Source of the DNA: Candidatus Electrothrix gigas | Lineage (GTDB): Bacteria > Desulfobacterota > Desulfobulbia > Desulfobulbales > Desulfobulbaceae | Assembly: GCA_022766165.1 (NCBI GenBank) | Contig: QYLO01000036.1 | Location: 1-35,191, forward strand | Direction: 5' to 3' | DNA: 35,191 bases | In this document: positions 1 to 6,510 of the stretch, piece by piece | Layout: every line of letters begins with the position of its first letter | Position numbering within the stretch: position 1 is the stretch's first letter | Notes under the pieces: model-generated | What the model was told of the DNA's origin: nothing | What the model saw: only the letters and a program-made list of their open reading frames with translations | Databases searched by the model: none | Position numbers and translations under genes: made by a program

Positions 1-1792
1 CCGTCTGCCGCCCAAGAGCAGGCTCAAGCGACCCCGCCGTGATGTGCTGCTCAGGCTGTTCGGCAAGGTGGGCTTTCATCCTCTGTCCATCTCCCTGCTG
101 GCGCAACAGCTCAAGCAGCGCGGCCCGGCTGAGGTGGGCGAACGACTGGAGGCCCTGCTGGAGGAGCAGCCCGTGAATCAGGCAGACCGCTCCCTGCTCG
201 CCTCTTTGGAGCTGTCCCTTGAGCGACTGCCCGAGCAGTGCAGGCAATGGCTGCCCAGGTTGGGGGTGTTTCAGGGCGGATGTCTGGAGGAGATGATAGA
301 GCATGTGACCGGCCTCAAGGAGGCTGACTGGCAGGAACTACGCAGCTCTCTGCTCATTGCCGGACTTATGCAGGCGGAGCGGGTGCCGAATACCGACAAG
401 ACCTTCCTCCGCTTCCACCCGACCCTGGCCCCGGCCCTGTGGCAGCGGCTGGACAAGGAGGAGCAGACCGAGCTGCTGGCAGGCTATTGGCAGGCGTATT
501 ACCAGCTTTCCGGGCAGCTCTATAACTTAGATAGAACAAATCCCCATGCCGCCCGCGCTCTTTCCCACTGCGAACTGCCTAACCTGCTTCGGGCTGTCCA
601 TGCCGCCTTGCAGACAGACGAGGCTGAACAGGGTGTGAGCTTTGCTGCAAGGGTCAACCTATTTCTCCGCTTCTTCGGACTGCGGCGGGACGCTGAGGAG
701 TTGACTGAGGCTGCGAACAAGGCAGGCGGCACAATCGGCTCGCAGGCATGGTATCTTAGCCAAAGCAATAAGGGCGAGCAGCTTCGGCAGAGCGGCCAGC
801 CCAAGCAGGCCGAGGTGGTCTTTGCAGACATCCTGGCCGGGCTGGAGGAGACTCCCAGCTATCAACGCTGCCTGACTCTCGGCAGGCTGGGCCGCTGTTG
901 TGCAGACCAAGGTCAGCCTGCTCAGGCCGAGCAGCGATACCGGCAGGAGCTGGACGAGCTGGCCCAGTTGGAGCAGAGCGAACAGGTGCGGCGAGAGACT
1001 GGTGGAGCGTGGACGGATCTGGCTGATGTGCTGTGTGACCAGAGACAGTATAAGGAGGCCAAAGAAGCCTATCAGGCAGGCCTGGAGTTATCCGAGGAGC
1101 TGAGTGATAAGCGGGACATCGCAGTAAGCAAAGGTCAACTCGGCACCTTGGCCTACGTACAGGGCGAGCTGGCTGAGGCGGCAGAGCAATACCAGGAAGC
1201 ACTTGCCCTGTTCCAGCGCATCAACGAACCTGTTATGGAGGCCGTGGCCTGGCACCAGCTGGGCCTTGTCTATCAGCAGGCAGAGCAGTGGGAGGCGGCA
1301 GAGCAGGCGTATCGGCAGGCCGCCCGACTGAAGGAGGAGCAGGGGAAGCTCTCAGGCAATGGTGGGGCTGGTAATACTTGGAATCAGCTCGCCCAAGTCT
1401 GCAAGGCCACAGGCCGCAAGGCAGAGGCGGAGCAGTGGTACAACAAAGACCTTGCTGCCTGCCGAGCAGCGGATGACCGGCCCGGCATGGCTATTACCCT
1501 CAGCAACCTTGCCAGCCTGCTGGCTGATGACCCGGCCCGCCTGGACGAGGCCCGTGGCCTGGCTGAGGAAGCCTTGGCAATCGACCTGACCCTTGACCCG
1601 GCAGCAGCGGAGATATGGAAGACCTACCGTATCCTTGCCCGCATTGCTGACCAGCAGGGCAACGAGAGCCGGGCTGCTGAGTACCGCAGTAAGGCGGAGC
1701 GGGCCTTTGCGCCGTATGCGGGTGGAGACGGACACGGCTCCATTGTTGCCAAGGCGGGCCGTTGGTTGCGCAGGGTATTCGGGGGTGCGTAG
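1..1792 (+). CDS. C-terminal part of a STAND (NB-ARC-like) ATPase with TPR repeats, partial at the left edge
   Basis: The reading frame is open to the first bases of the window, so the true start lies outside. The GTG at 44 is only the first start-like codon. The segment translated from about 62 reads GFHPLSISLLAQQL, which matches the GxP (GLPL) motif that ends the ATPase module of NB-ARC/AP-ATPase proteins. A winged-helix-like stretch follows. From about residue 225 (counting from position 44) to 560 there are repeated A/L-rich helical pairs such as 'AEAAEQYQEALALFQ' and 'WEAAEQAYRQAARL', typical of tetratricopeptide repeats. STAND ATPases oligomerise on ligand binding and act as sensors in signalling, cell death and antiphage defence. 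The TPR arm would be the sensor; the effector domain is upstream and unseen. The segment is clearly more GC-rich than the rest of the window. I am confident of the TPR arm and fairly confident of the STAND assignment. Confidence 0.8.
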   Translation, partial: RLPPKSRLKRPRRDVLLRLFGKVGFHPLSISLLAQQLKQRGPAEVGERLEALLEEQPVNQADRSLLASLELSLERLPEQCRQWLPRLGVFQGGCLEEMIEHVTGLKEADWQELRSSLLIAGLMQAERVPNTDKTFLRFHPTLAPALWQRLDKEEQTELLAGYWQAYYQLSGQLYNLDRTNPHAARALSHCELPNLLRAVHAALQTDEAEQGVSFAARVNLFLRFFGLRRDAEELTEAANKAGGTIGSQAWYLSQSNKGEQLRQSGQPKQAEVVFADILAGLEETPSYQRCLTLGRLGRCCADQGQPAQAEQRYRQELDELAQLEQSEQVRRETGGAWTDLADVLCDQRQYKEAKEAYQAGLELSEELSDKRDIAVSKGQLGTLAYVQGELAEAAEQYQEALALFQRINEPVMEAVAWHQLGLVYQQAEQWEAAEQAYRQAARLKEEQGKLSGNGGAGNTWNQLAQVCKATGRKAEAEQWYNKDLAACRAADDRPGMAITLSNLASLLADDPARLDEARGLAEEALAIDLTLDPAAAEIWKTYRILARIADQQGNESRAAEYRSKAERAFAPYAGGDGHGSIVAKAGRWLRRVFGGA

Positions 1793-1813
1793 GGATACGG
1801 CATGCCGTGTCCC
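1792..1813. repeat. Palindrome at the TPR gene stop codon
   Basis: A perfect 12-bp palindrome ACGGCATGCCGT is flanked by GGGA and TCCC arms with one mismatch. It begins on the last base of the TPR gene's stop codon. It could form a hairpin at the end of that mRNA, but no T-run follows, so it is better called a repeat than a terminator. A related copy lies near 2341-2366. Confidence 0.6.
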
Positions 1814-1837
1814 TACGGGCAGCGGATTCGCACCAGC

Positions 1838-1952
1838 GTCCCGGAGGGACAGCCCGGTAATAGACCGGTGTTTCAACACCGGGCCGGGAGGCAGGTTACA
1901 CCACACCCAGGGTTAAAACCCCGGGCTATGTTCGCAACGTCCCTACGGGACG
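1838..1952. repeat. Hairpin-rich extragenic repeat element bounded by GTCCC...GGGAC palindromes
   Basis: The element is bounded by GTCCCGGAGGGAC (1838-1850) and CGTCCCTACGGGACG (1938-1952), both inverted repeats. Inside lie a hairpin with perfect 8-bp arms, CCGGTGTT at 1865-1872 and AACACCGG at 1875-1882, and a GGGTT/AACCC hairpin at 1910-1921. This layout resembles the small non-autonomous hairpin repeats scattered between genes in many environmental bacteria. No transposase is present nearby. Confidence 0.6.
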
Positions 1953-2065
1953 GGTATTCCGATGAAAGACAGAGGTTGCCATCATCCGCACCATTCTGCA
2001 GAGGATTGAGGAGAAGGCGTAGGGGTAGGTCCCTGTGCCTGCCCGTTACGGCAATCGGCATATCA

Positions 2066-2087
2066 GGGCGAACACGGGGATTCGCCC
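2066..2087. repeat. GGGCGAA/TTCGCCC hairpin
   Basis: Perfect 7-bp arms (2066-2072 and 2081-2087) enclose an 8-nt loop, followed directly by CCTACGGGC. It resembles widely dispersed intergenic hairpin repeats of the form 'GGGCGAAC...TTCGCCCCTACGGGC'. It is probably another member of the repeat families in this gap. Confidence 0.5.
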
Positions 2088-2148
2088 CTACGGGCAAAGA
2101 CCCCACAGGAACCTATGCGTCATCCTCCTGGCCTCCTATGAAGGAAGC

Positions 2149-2286
2149 TCACAGCAGAGTGAAACCACCCTTTCCACTACAGTGCAAGCACCGGTTCCAC
2201 TACAGTGGAAATCCCAGTTGCACTACAGTGCAAAGCAAGGTTCCACTATAGTGTAAATCCAGGCTCCACCATAGTGGAGGAACCAC
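2149..2286. repeat. Tandem array of 23-bp units, each with a CACTACAGTG-type palindrome
   Basis: Five palindromic cores start at 2175, 2198, 2221, 2244 and 2267, exactly 23 bp apart: CACTACAGTG three times, CACTATAGTG and CACCATAGTG. In several units the palindrome extends outward (TTCCACTACAGTGGAA in unit 2, TTGCACTACAGTGCAA in unit 3). Changes in one arm are often matched in the other (unit 5: CTCCACCATAGTGGAG). A decayed sixth unit (core CAGCAGAGTG) precedes at 2152. The period is not a multiple of three, so this is not a coding repeat. It could be an array of protein-binding sites or a structured RNA. Confidence 0.85.
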
Positions 2287-2366
2287 CGGCAGCAGCCTGT
2301 GCTGGTCGTCTGGTCATAATGAGGCCACAAGGAACAGCATAGGAATACGTCATGCCGTGGCCCTAC

Positions 2367-2771
2367 TCAACGGTATTGCACACCCCGCAACAGAAACCGC
2401 TCTTCAATCTCAGCAGGCTGAAAGAACTGCCGGGTATACGCCGTGATATCCCCAACACTGAACTCCTTGCACGAGTAGACATCCAGACTGATAAAATGAC
2501 TCGCTGTCAGGGTGTGCAGAGAAATACCTGACTCCACCAGCGGCACCCAGCCAGACAGCCCCTCCTTACCGGCAAAGTCCTCCGGTGTTCTGAAGATATA
2601 GGGCTGGGTCTGCTTGGTCGCCCCGGTGATCTCCACCAGTTCATCCAGGAACCTGTAGCAGGCATCCAGACTGTCCAGATGCTCAGGGCTACATTGGTAG
2701 CAGTCCAGCATGAGATGAAAGCCAAAGGCCCGTTGTTTTTCCTGATCAGTAAAGGGACGAGTACAGCACAT
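2367..2771 (-). CDS. speD: S-adenosylmethionine decarboxylase-like protein (SpeD family)
   Basis: A 134-aa protein, the usual size for the small bacterial class of AdoMet decarboxylase. This enzyme makes decarboxylated AdoMet, the aminopropyl donor for spermidine. It is translated as a proenzyme that cleaves itself before a serine to form the pyruvoyl cofactor. The diagnostic stretch is present: GLSGWVPLVES followed by GISLHT, then ISLDVYSCKEF. These match the family's cleavage Glu-Ser, the catalytic His in 'SIHT' and the catalytic Cys in 'DVYTC'. The N-terminus (FGFHLMLDCYQC) matches the 'G.H...D...C' opening of the family. It starts 18 bp after the stop of the M18 aminopeptidase gene, so the two are probably co-transcribed. 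No spermidine synthase is in the window. Assignment is by motif only. Confidence 0.75.
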   Translation of the reverse strand: MCCTRPFTDQEKQRAFGFHLMLDCYQCSPEHLDSLDACYRFLDELVEITGATKQTQPYIFRTPEDFAGKEGLSGWVPLVESGISLHTLTASHFISLDVYSCKEFSVGDITAYTRQFFQPAEIEERFLLRGVQYR

Positions 2772-2789
2772 AACGGTCTTTTCCCCCTG

Positions 2790-4121
2790 CTATTCTGCTG
2801 CACAGAAAAAGGTTCGCAGCACCTCATAGAGATACCAGCAATCCTTGCAGGCAACGGTTTCCCGAATCGAGTGCATGGCCAGCGAAGGCACGCCCACATC
2901 CACAGTATCCACCCCGATCTTGGCTGCTGTCAACGGGCCGATGGTGGACCCGCAACCCATGTCGTTGCGCACCACAAACTCCTGCACCGGCACCTTGGCC
3001 TGTTCACAGAGCAGACGAAAACGGGCTGCTGTGGCCGCATTGGTGGCATAGCGTTGGTTGGCATTCATCTTGATCACCGGCCCCTTGTTCATCAGAGGCT
3101 GGTGCTGGGGCTCGTGCCTCTCAAAGAAGTTCGGGTGCAGCGCATGGGCGTTATCCGCCGAGATGAGCAACGACCTGCGCAGCATGGCCTGCCGTTCCCC
3201 GGGGTCGGGCAGCAGGCGTTCCAGGATATCCCGGAGAAACGAACCGTCTGCCCCGGCAAGGGAGGTACTGCCCACCTCCTCATGGTCGTTGAGGATGATC
3301 ATACAGTTCTGCGCTGTTCCCTGTGCTGTTCCATTGGCCGCAACGAGCAGGGCTTGCAGGGCAGCAAAGCAGGACACCAAATTGTCCAGCCGCGCTCCAG
3401 TAAGCAACTGCTCATCCAAACCAAGCAGGGCAGGGGGGGCTGCATCGTAAAAGAAGAGTTCATGGTCTGTAATCTTGATCTGTTGAGGCAAGGCACCCTG
3501 GCTCTCCTGGCTCTCCTGGCTCTGCAACTGCTTGACAAGGATGCTGAGAAAATCCGGTTCCTCTTCCTCGGTCAGCGCAAGCAGGGGCACCATATCGGTC
3601 TGCCGGTTGACCTCCTGCATCTTATTGGCCTCGCTGTTGAGATGAATAGCCAGATTGGGGATAATGGCAATGGGCCGCTGAAAGTCAACAAGGCTGGAGT
3701 GCAGCTCTGTTGAGCCGGTCTCGTGCCAGAGTACCCGCCCGGCCAGCGAGAGTTCCCGGTCAAACCAGGGTCGGAGCAAGGCACCGCCGTAGATCTCCAC
3801 TCCGAGCTGCAAGCAGTTCCAGTTCTTGAGCACAGGCTTGGGTTTCACCTTGAGGCAGGGGCTGTCCGTATGCGCACCAATCATTTCCAGATACCTTGGC
3901 CGGTTCGCCTGATCCTGCCAGATAAAGGCGATCAGGCTGGAGTCATTGCGCAGGATAAAGTACTTGCCTGTGGGCAGCTCCTGCCAGGGGGCCTGCTCAT
4001 CAAGCTGGGTAAAGCCGTTCTTGCTCAGGAGGTCTCTTGCCGAGGCAGCAGCATGAAAGGCTGTGGGAGAGGAGGCGATAAACTTGGCAAGTTCAGCAGG
4101 GTAGAGTTGTTCCGCTATCAT
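2790..4121 (-). CDS. apeB: M18 family aminopeptidase (aspartyl aminopeptidase type)
   Basis: A 443-aa cytosolic di-zinc aminopeptidase that removes N-terminal, often acidic, residues from peptides. M18 motifs are in order: GAHTDSPCLKVKP around residues 82-94 (zinc-binding His and Asp neighbourhood), LDNLVSCFAALQALL, NDHEEVGSTS (catalytic Glu and metal-bridging acids), GVPSLAMHSIRE with the last zinc His, and the usual 'NANQRYATN' block. Length is normal for the family, and start and end are intact. It lies 71 bp after the HyfI-like gene on the same strand and just before the speD-like gene, so it may sit at the end of the long operon or have its own promoter. I see no strong ribosome-binding site before the ATG. 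Confidence 0.92.
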   Translation of the reverse strand: MIAEQLYPAELAKFIASSPTAFHAAASARDLLSKNGFTQLDEQAPWQELPTGKYFILRNDSSLIAFIWQDQANRPRYLEMIGAHTDSPCLKVKPKPVLKNWNCLQLGVEIYGGALLRPWFDRELSLAGRVLWHETGSTELHSSLVDFQRPIAIIPNLAIHLNSEANKMQEVNRQTDMVPLLALTEEEEPDFLSILVKQLQSQESQESQGALPQQIKITDHELFFYDAAPPALLGLDEQLLTGARLDNLVSCFAALQALLVAANGTAQGTAQNCMIILNDHEEVGSTSLAGADGSFLRDILERLLPDPGERQAMLRRSLLISADNAHALHPNFFERHEPQHQPLMNKGPVIKMNANQRYATNAATAARFRLLCEQAKVPVQEFVVRNDMGCGSTIGPLTAAKIGVDTVDVGVPSLAMHSIRETVACKDCWYLYEVLRTFFCAAE

Positions 4122-4146
4122 CAGGTGTCACGATCGTTTGCGTTAT

Positions 4147-4188
4147 GCAGGGGAATGCAGGGGAATGCTGTGTGCTGCATCACCCCTG
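4147..4188 (-). repeat. Duplicated GCAGGGGAAT and possible hairpin after the HyfI-like gene
   Basis: GCAGGGGAAT occurs twice in tandem (4147-4156 and 4157-4166). CAGGGG at 4158-4163 can pair with CCCCTG at 4183-4188, giving a short stem just after the end of the HyfI-like gene. There is no T-run, so termination is uncertain; it may be only an intercistronic structure. Confidence 0.3.
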
Positions 4189-4192
4189 TAGT

Positions 4193-4945
4193 TTACTTAA
4201 AAAACTGCAACAAGGCATGTAAGGTGGTCAACGGGTGCGGCGGACAGCCGGGGATATAGAGATCCACTGGAATCAGGCTGTTCAGGTCGCCCACAATATC
4301 CTCGCTCCCATAAAACGGCCCGCCAGATATGGCACAGGCTCCAGAGGCAATCACCACCTTGGGATCTGGCACTGCCTCCCAGGTGGTGAGCAGGGCCTGC
4401 TGCATGTTCTTGGAGATCGGCCCGGTGACATGGATGCCGTCCGCATGACGAGGCGAGGCCACAAACTGGATGCCAAAACGGGACAGGTCAAAAAAGGGCG
4501 TATTCAAGACGTTGGTATCAGCCTCGCAGGCATTGCAGCCCCCTGCTGAAATCTGACGGAGCTGGAGCGACCGGCCAAACAGCTTTTTAAAATGCTTCTT
4601 GGAGTGGTTGGCCAAGTTGGGTAGACTGACTGCAAAGAGCAGGTCGTTCCGAGCAGCGGTTCCCATCTCAAAGTTTTGGCTGAAGCGAACATATTTACCC
4701 TTGGACAGGCTCTCGCAGAGGCCACAGAACACACATTTGCCCAGATCAATCTGACAGGAATCTGTATCAATCGCCTCTTGGGGGCAGGCAGCAGCGCATT
4801 GCTGCACCACAGCAGGATCGCAATTTGTATTAACAATGGGCAGGCCCCGGAACCGTTTATACAGGTTAATGTTTTCCTCAGGATATTTGGAGGTGCGATG
4901 CCCCTGCTCAAATCTGTTTTTAATGACTTTTAAAATAGTTAACAT
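4193..4945 (-). CDS. HyfI/NuoB-like small subunit with N-terminal ferredoxin domain
   Basis: A 250-aa soluble electron-transfer subunit of a complex I/hydrogenase-4-like complex. Residues about 40-80 form a ferredoxin-like segment with Cys42, Cys50, Cys54-Pro and Cys71-x2-Cys74-x2-Cys77, enough for one clear 4Fe-4S cluster. Residues about 130-245 are NuoB-like, with all four ligands of the proximal cluster (N2 in complex I): Cys137, Cys140 (GGCNACE), Cys204 (SGACAISGG) and Cys234 (PGCPPHP). In hydrogenase-4 these two parts are separate proteins (HyfH and HyfI); here they are one. It is the last subunit gene of the operon. An AAGGTAA ribosome-binding site precedes the ATG at a good distance. 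The cluster closest to the HyfG-like subunit is intact even though that partner lacks NiFe ligands. Confidence 0.88.
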   Translation of the reverse strand: MLTILKVIKNRFEQGHRTSKYPEENINLYKRFRGLPIVNTNCDPAVVQQCAAACPQEAIDTDSCQIDLGKCVFCGLCESLSKGKYVRFSQNFEMGTAARNDLLFAVSLPNLANHSKKHFKKLFGRSLQLRQISAGGCNACEADTNVLNTPFFDLSRFGIQFVASPRHADGIHVTGPISKNMQQALLTTWEAVPDPKVVIASGACAISGGPFYGSEDIVGDLNSLIPVDLYIPGCPPHPLTTLHALLQFFK

Positions 4946-4986
4946 AAAAATTACCTTATATTCTTCGAGGTCGGTGGCCTACTGAC

Positions 4987-6510
4987 CTAGAGGTCAAAAC
5001 CGCAGTAGGAAAGATTAAAGCTCTTGTTGCAGAGAGGAAAATCGGAAATCCCCTGCTCTCGGAGTGCCAAGGCCAGCCCGGTCCAGTTATGAAAGGATGG
5101 GTCTTTTATCTTGTAGCGGAGGATGTTGCCCTGCTCGTCAGTCAAGATGCAATGGGATGCCTCGCCTCGCCATGCCTCGTTTACGGTCACCACAAAGGAG
5201 TCTGGAGCCAGCCGTATATCTTGGGGCGTGTAGGTCCTTGCCTCTTCGCTACGAGCCAGCAGGGTGTTGATCAGACCTGTCGAGTGCATAACCTCTTCTC
5301 GCCGCACGTCTGCTCTGGAAGCCACATCGCCGTCAATTTTGCCGTTGCTGTTGGCTGGCAGATCGGCATAGCACTCTGTGGGAAAGGCGACTCTTGCATC
5401 ATAGGGGAGGCCACAGGCCCGGCCTGCATAGCCTACCATCCCGATTCTTTCGGCATCTTGTTGGCTTACCTTACCGGTGTGGTCAAAACGGGTCCGCACA
5501 CTGGGTGTGGAAAAGATCAGGTCATTGACATGCTCAACTTCCGGGGTTAATTCCGTTATTTTTTCTTGAATAAGCTGCCGCTGTTCCTCGCCCATACTTT
5601 GAGTCACCCCTCCAGGACGAACCAGGCCCCGACCAAAACGGTTGCCCCCAAGGATCTGGCTGAGGTTGAGGTAGTCCCCTCTGATCCGTCCGAAATAGGC
5701 TGCTGGTGGGCTAAAGGCCACATCCAGACTGAGTGCGCCCAGGTCACCAATGTGATTGGCAATACGCTCCAGTTCTAAGGCAAGGGTACGCACGACCTTG
5801 GCGCCCTGATCAACCTCAAGACCAGCCAAAGCCTCTATCCCCTGAGCCATGCACAGGCCGTGGCCGATGCTGGTATCTCCGGCAACAGTCTCTCCGATGA
5901 TGGGAAGCCTCTTCAGAGGAACGGTCTGGAGCAGATATTCCACTCCCCTCTGCTGATAGCCAAGCTGGATTTCCAGATGAAAGACCCGTTCGCCAAAGCA
6001 TTGAAAACGAAAATGCCCAGGTTCGATAATCCCGGCATGGACCGGCCCCACAGCCACCTCATGCACCCCTTCACCTTCTACCTCAAAGTAAGGGTACTTT
6101 CCAGGAATATCCTCAGAATAATCGTTGCCAAACACATCAGCTTTGCCGGTGCAGTTGCGATGATAGCGCACCATCTTCCACCAGGGATGCCCCTCAGCCT
6201 TGAGTCCGTACTGCTCGCCGATCTCCCGCTCAAAGAGATGGAACTTTTCGGTTACAGCGGTCAGTGAGGCAAAGCTGTCTGGAGCATCGCAGCCCGTGAC
6301 ATAGAGTTTGTCGTTGCGAAGTACAGCAAGCAGTTTGAGGGAGCTGCTGTCTTTATTGTCTCTATAGGCAAAGAACTGAACCACTTGGCCCCCGGCTACG
6401 GTGAATGCAAGCAGTTCATTGCGAAATTCATGAAAAGAAAGATGAGGGATAGCAGAGCGGTTGACCCTTTCCCCGTTGTGTACACGCAGGAACTTATCCA
6501 TTTTATCCAT
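4987..6510 (-). CDS. HyfG/HycE-like (NuoC-NuoD fused) large subunit without NiFe-binding cysteines
   Basis: A 507-aa protein with an N-terminal 30-kDa (NuoC-like) part to about residue 130, including EREIGEQYGLKAEGHP. A NuoD/hydrogenase-large-subunit-like part follows (GPVHAGIIEPGHFRFQ, LGYQQRGVEYLL, LERIANHIGDLGAL). Where group 4 hydrogenases have RxCGxC this protein reads ETVAGD (residues 207-212). The C-terminal DPCxxC is replaced by LCNKSFNLSYCGFDL, whose two cysteines are eight residues apart. It therefore cannot bind a NiFe centre in the usual way. Such proteins belong to complexes described as energy-converting hydrogenase-related (Ehr). Its catalytic substrate is unknown. The ATG at 6510 has a GGAGG site and overlaps the end of the HyfF-like gene by 8 bp (ATGGATAA), suggesting translational coupling. 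Confidence 0.9.
   Translation of the reverse strand: MDKMDKFLRVHNGERVNRSAIPHLSFHEFRNELLAFTVAGGQVVQFFAYRDNKDSSSLKLLAVLRNDKLYVTGCDAPDSFASLTAVTEKFHLFEREIGEQYGLKAEGHPWWKMVRYHRNCTGKADVFGNDYSEDIPGKYPYFEVEGEGVHEVAVGPVHAGIIEPGHFRFQCFGERVFHLEIQLGYQQRGVEYLLQTVPLKRLPIIGETVAGDTSIGHGLCMAQGIEALAGLEVDQGAKVVRTLALELERIANHIGDLGALSLDVAFSPPAAYFGRIRGDYLNLSQILGGNRFGRGLVRPGGVTQSMGEEQRQLIQEKITELTPEVEHVNDLIFSTPSVRTRFDHTGKVSQQDAERIGMVGYAGRACGLPYDARVAFPTECYADLPANSNGKIDGDVASRADVRREEVMHSTGLINTLLARSEEARTYTPQDIRLAPDSFVVTVNEAWRGEASHCILTDEQGNILRYKIKDPSFHNWTGLALALREQGISDFPLCNKSFNLSYCGFDL

Larger units (their letters stand above)
1793..2366. other. Non-coding repeat-rich intergenic region
   Basis: About 570 bp between the TPR gene and the speD-like gene show no convincing coding sequence. 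Open frames here run through hairpins and cannot be continued. The region contains several hairpin elements and the 23-bp palindrome array listed separately. A motif at 1792-1816 (GGGATACGGCATGCCGTG followed by TCCCTAC) recurs imperfectly at 2341-2366, next to the speD stop, so two copies bracket the region. The short stretch 1975-2022 would read VAIIRTILQRIEEKA followed by a stop, which could be the tail of a vanished gene, but this is weak. Confidence 0.6.

Noticed and set aside
756..1202. 148-codon minus-strand frame inside the TPR gene
   Set aside because: Shadow of GC-rich coding sequence; proline/arginine-rich and without domains.
1802..2256. Open frames of 73 and 149 codons
   Set aside because: They run through hairpin repeats, carry no recognisable domain, and the 23-bp repeat changes frame at every unit.
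2149..2286. CRISPR array
   Set aside because: The 23-bp units are contiguous with no unique spacers, and no cas genes are present.
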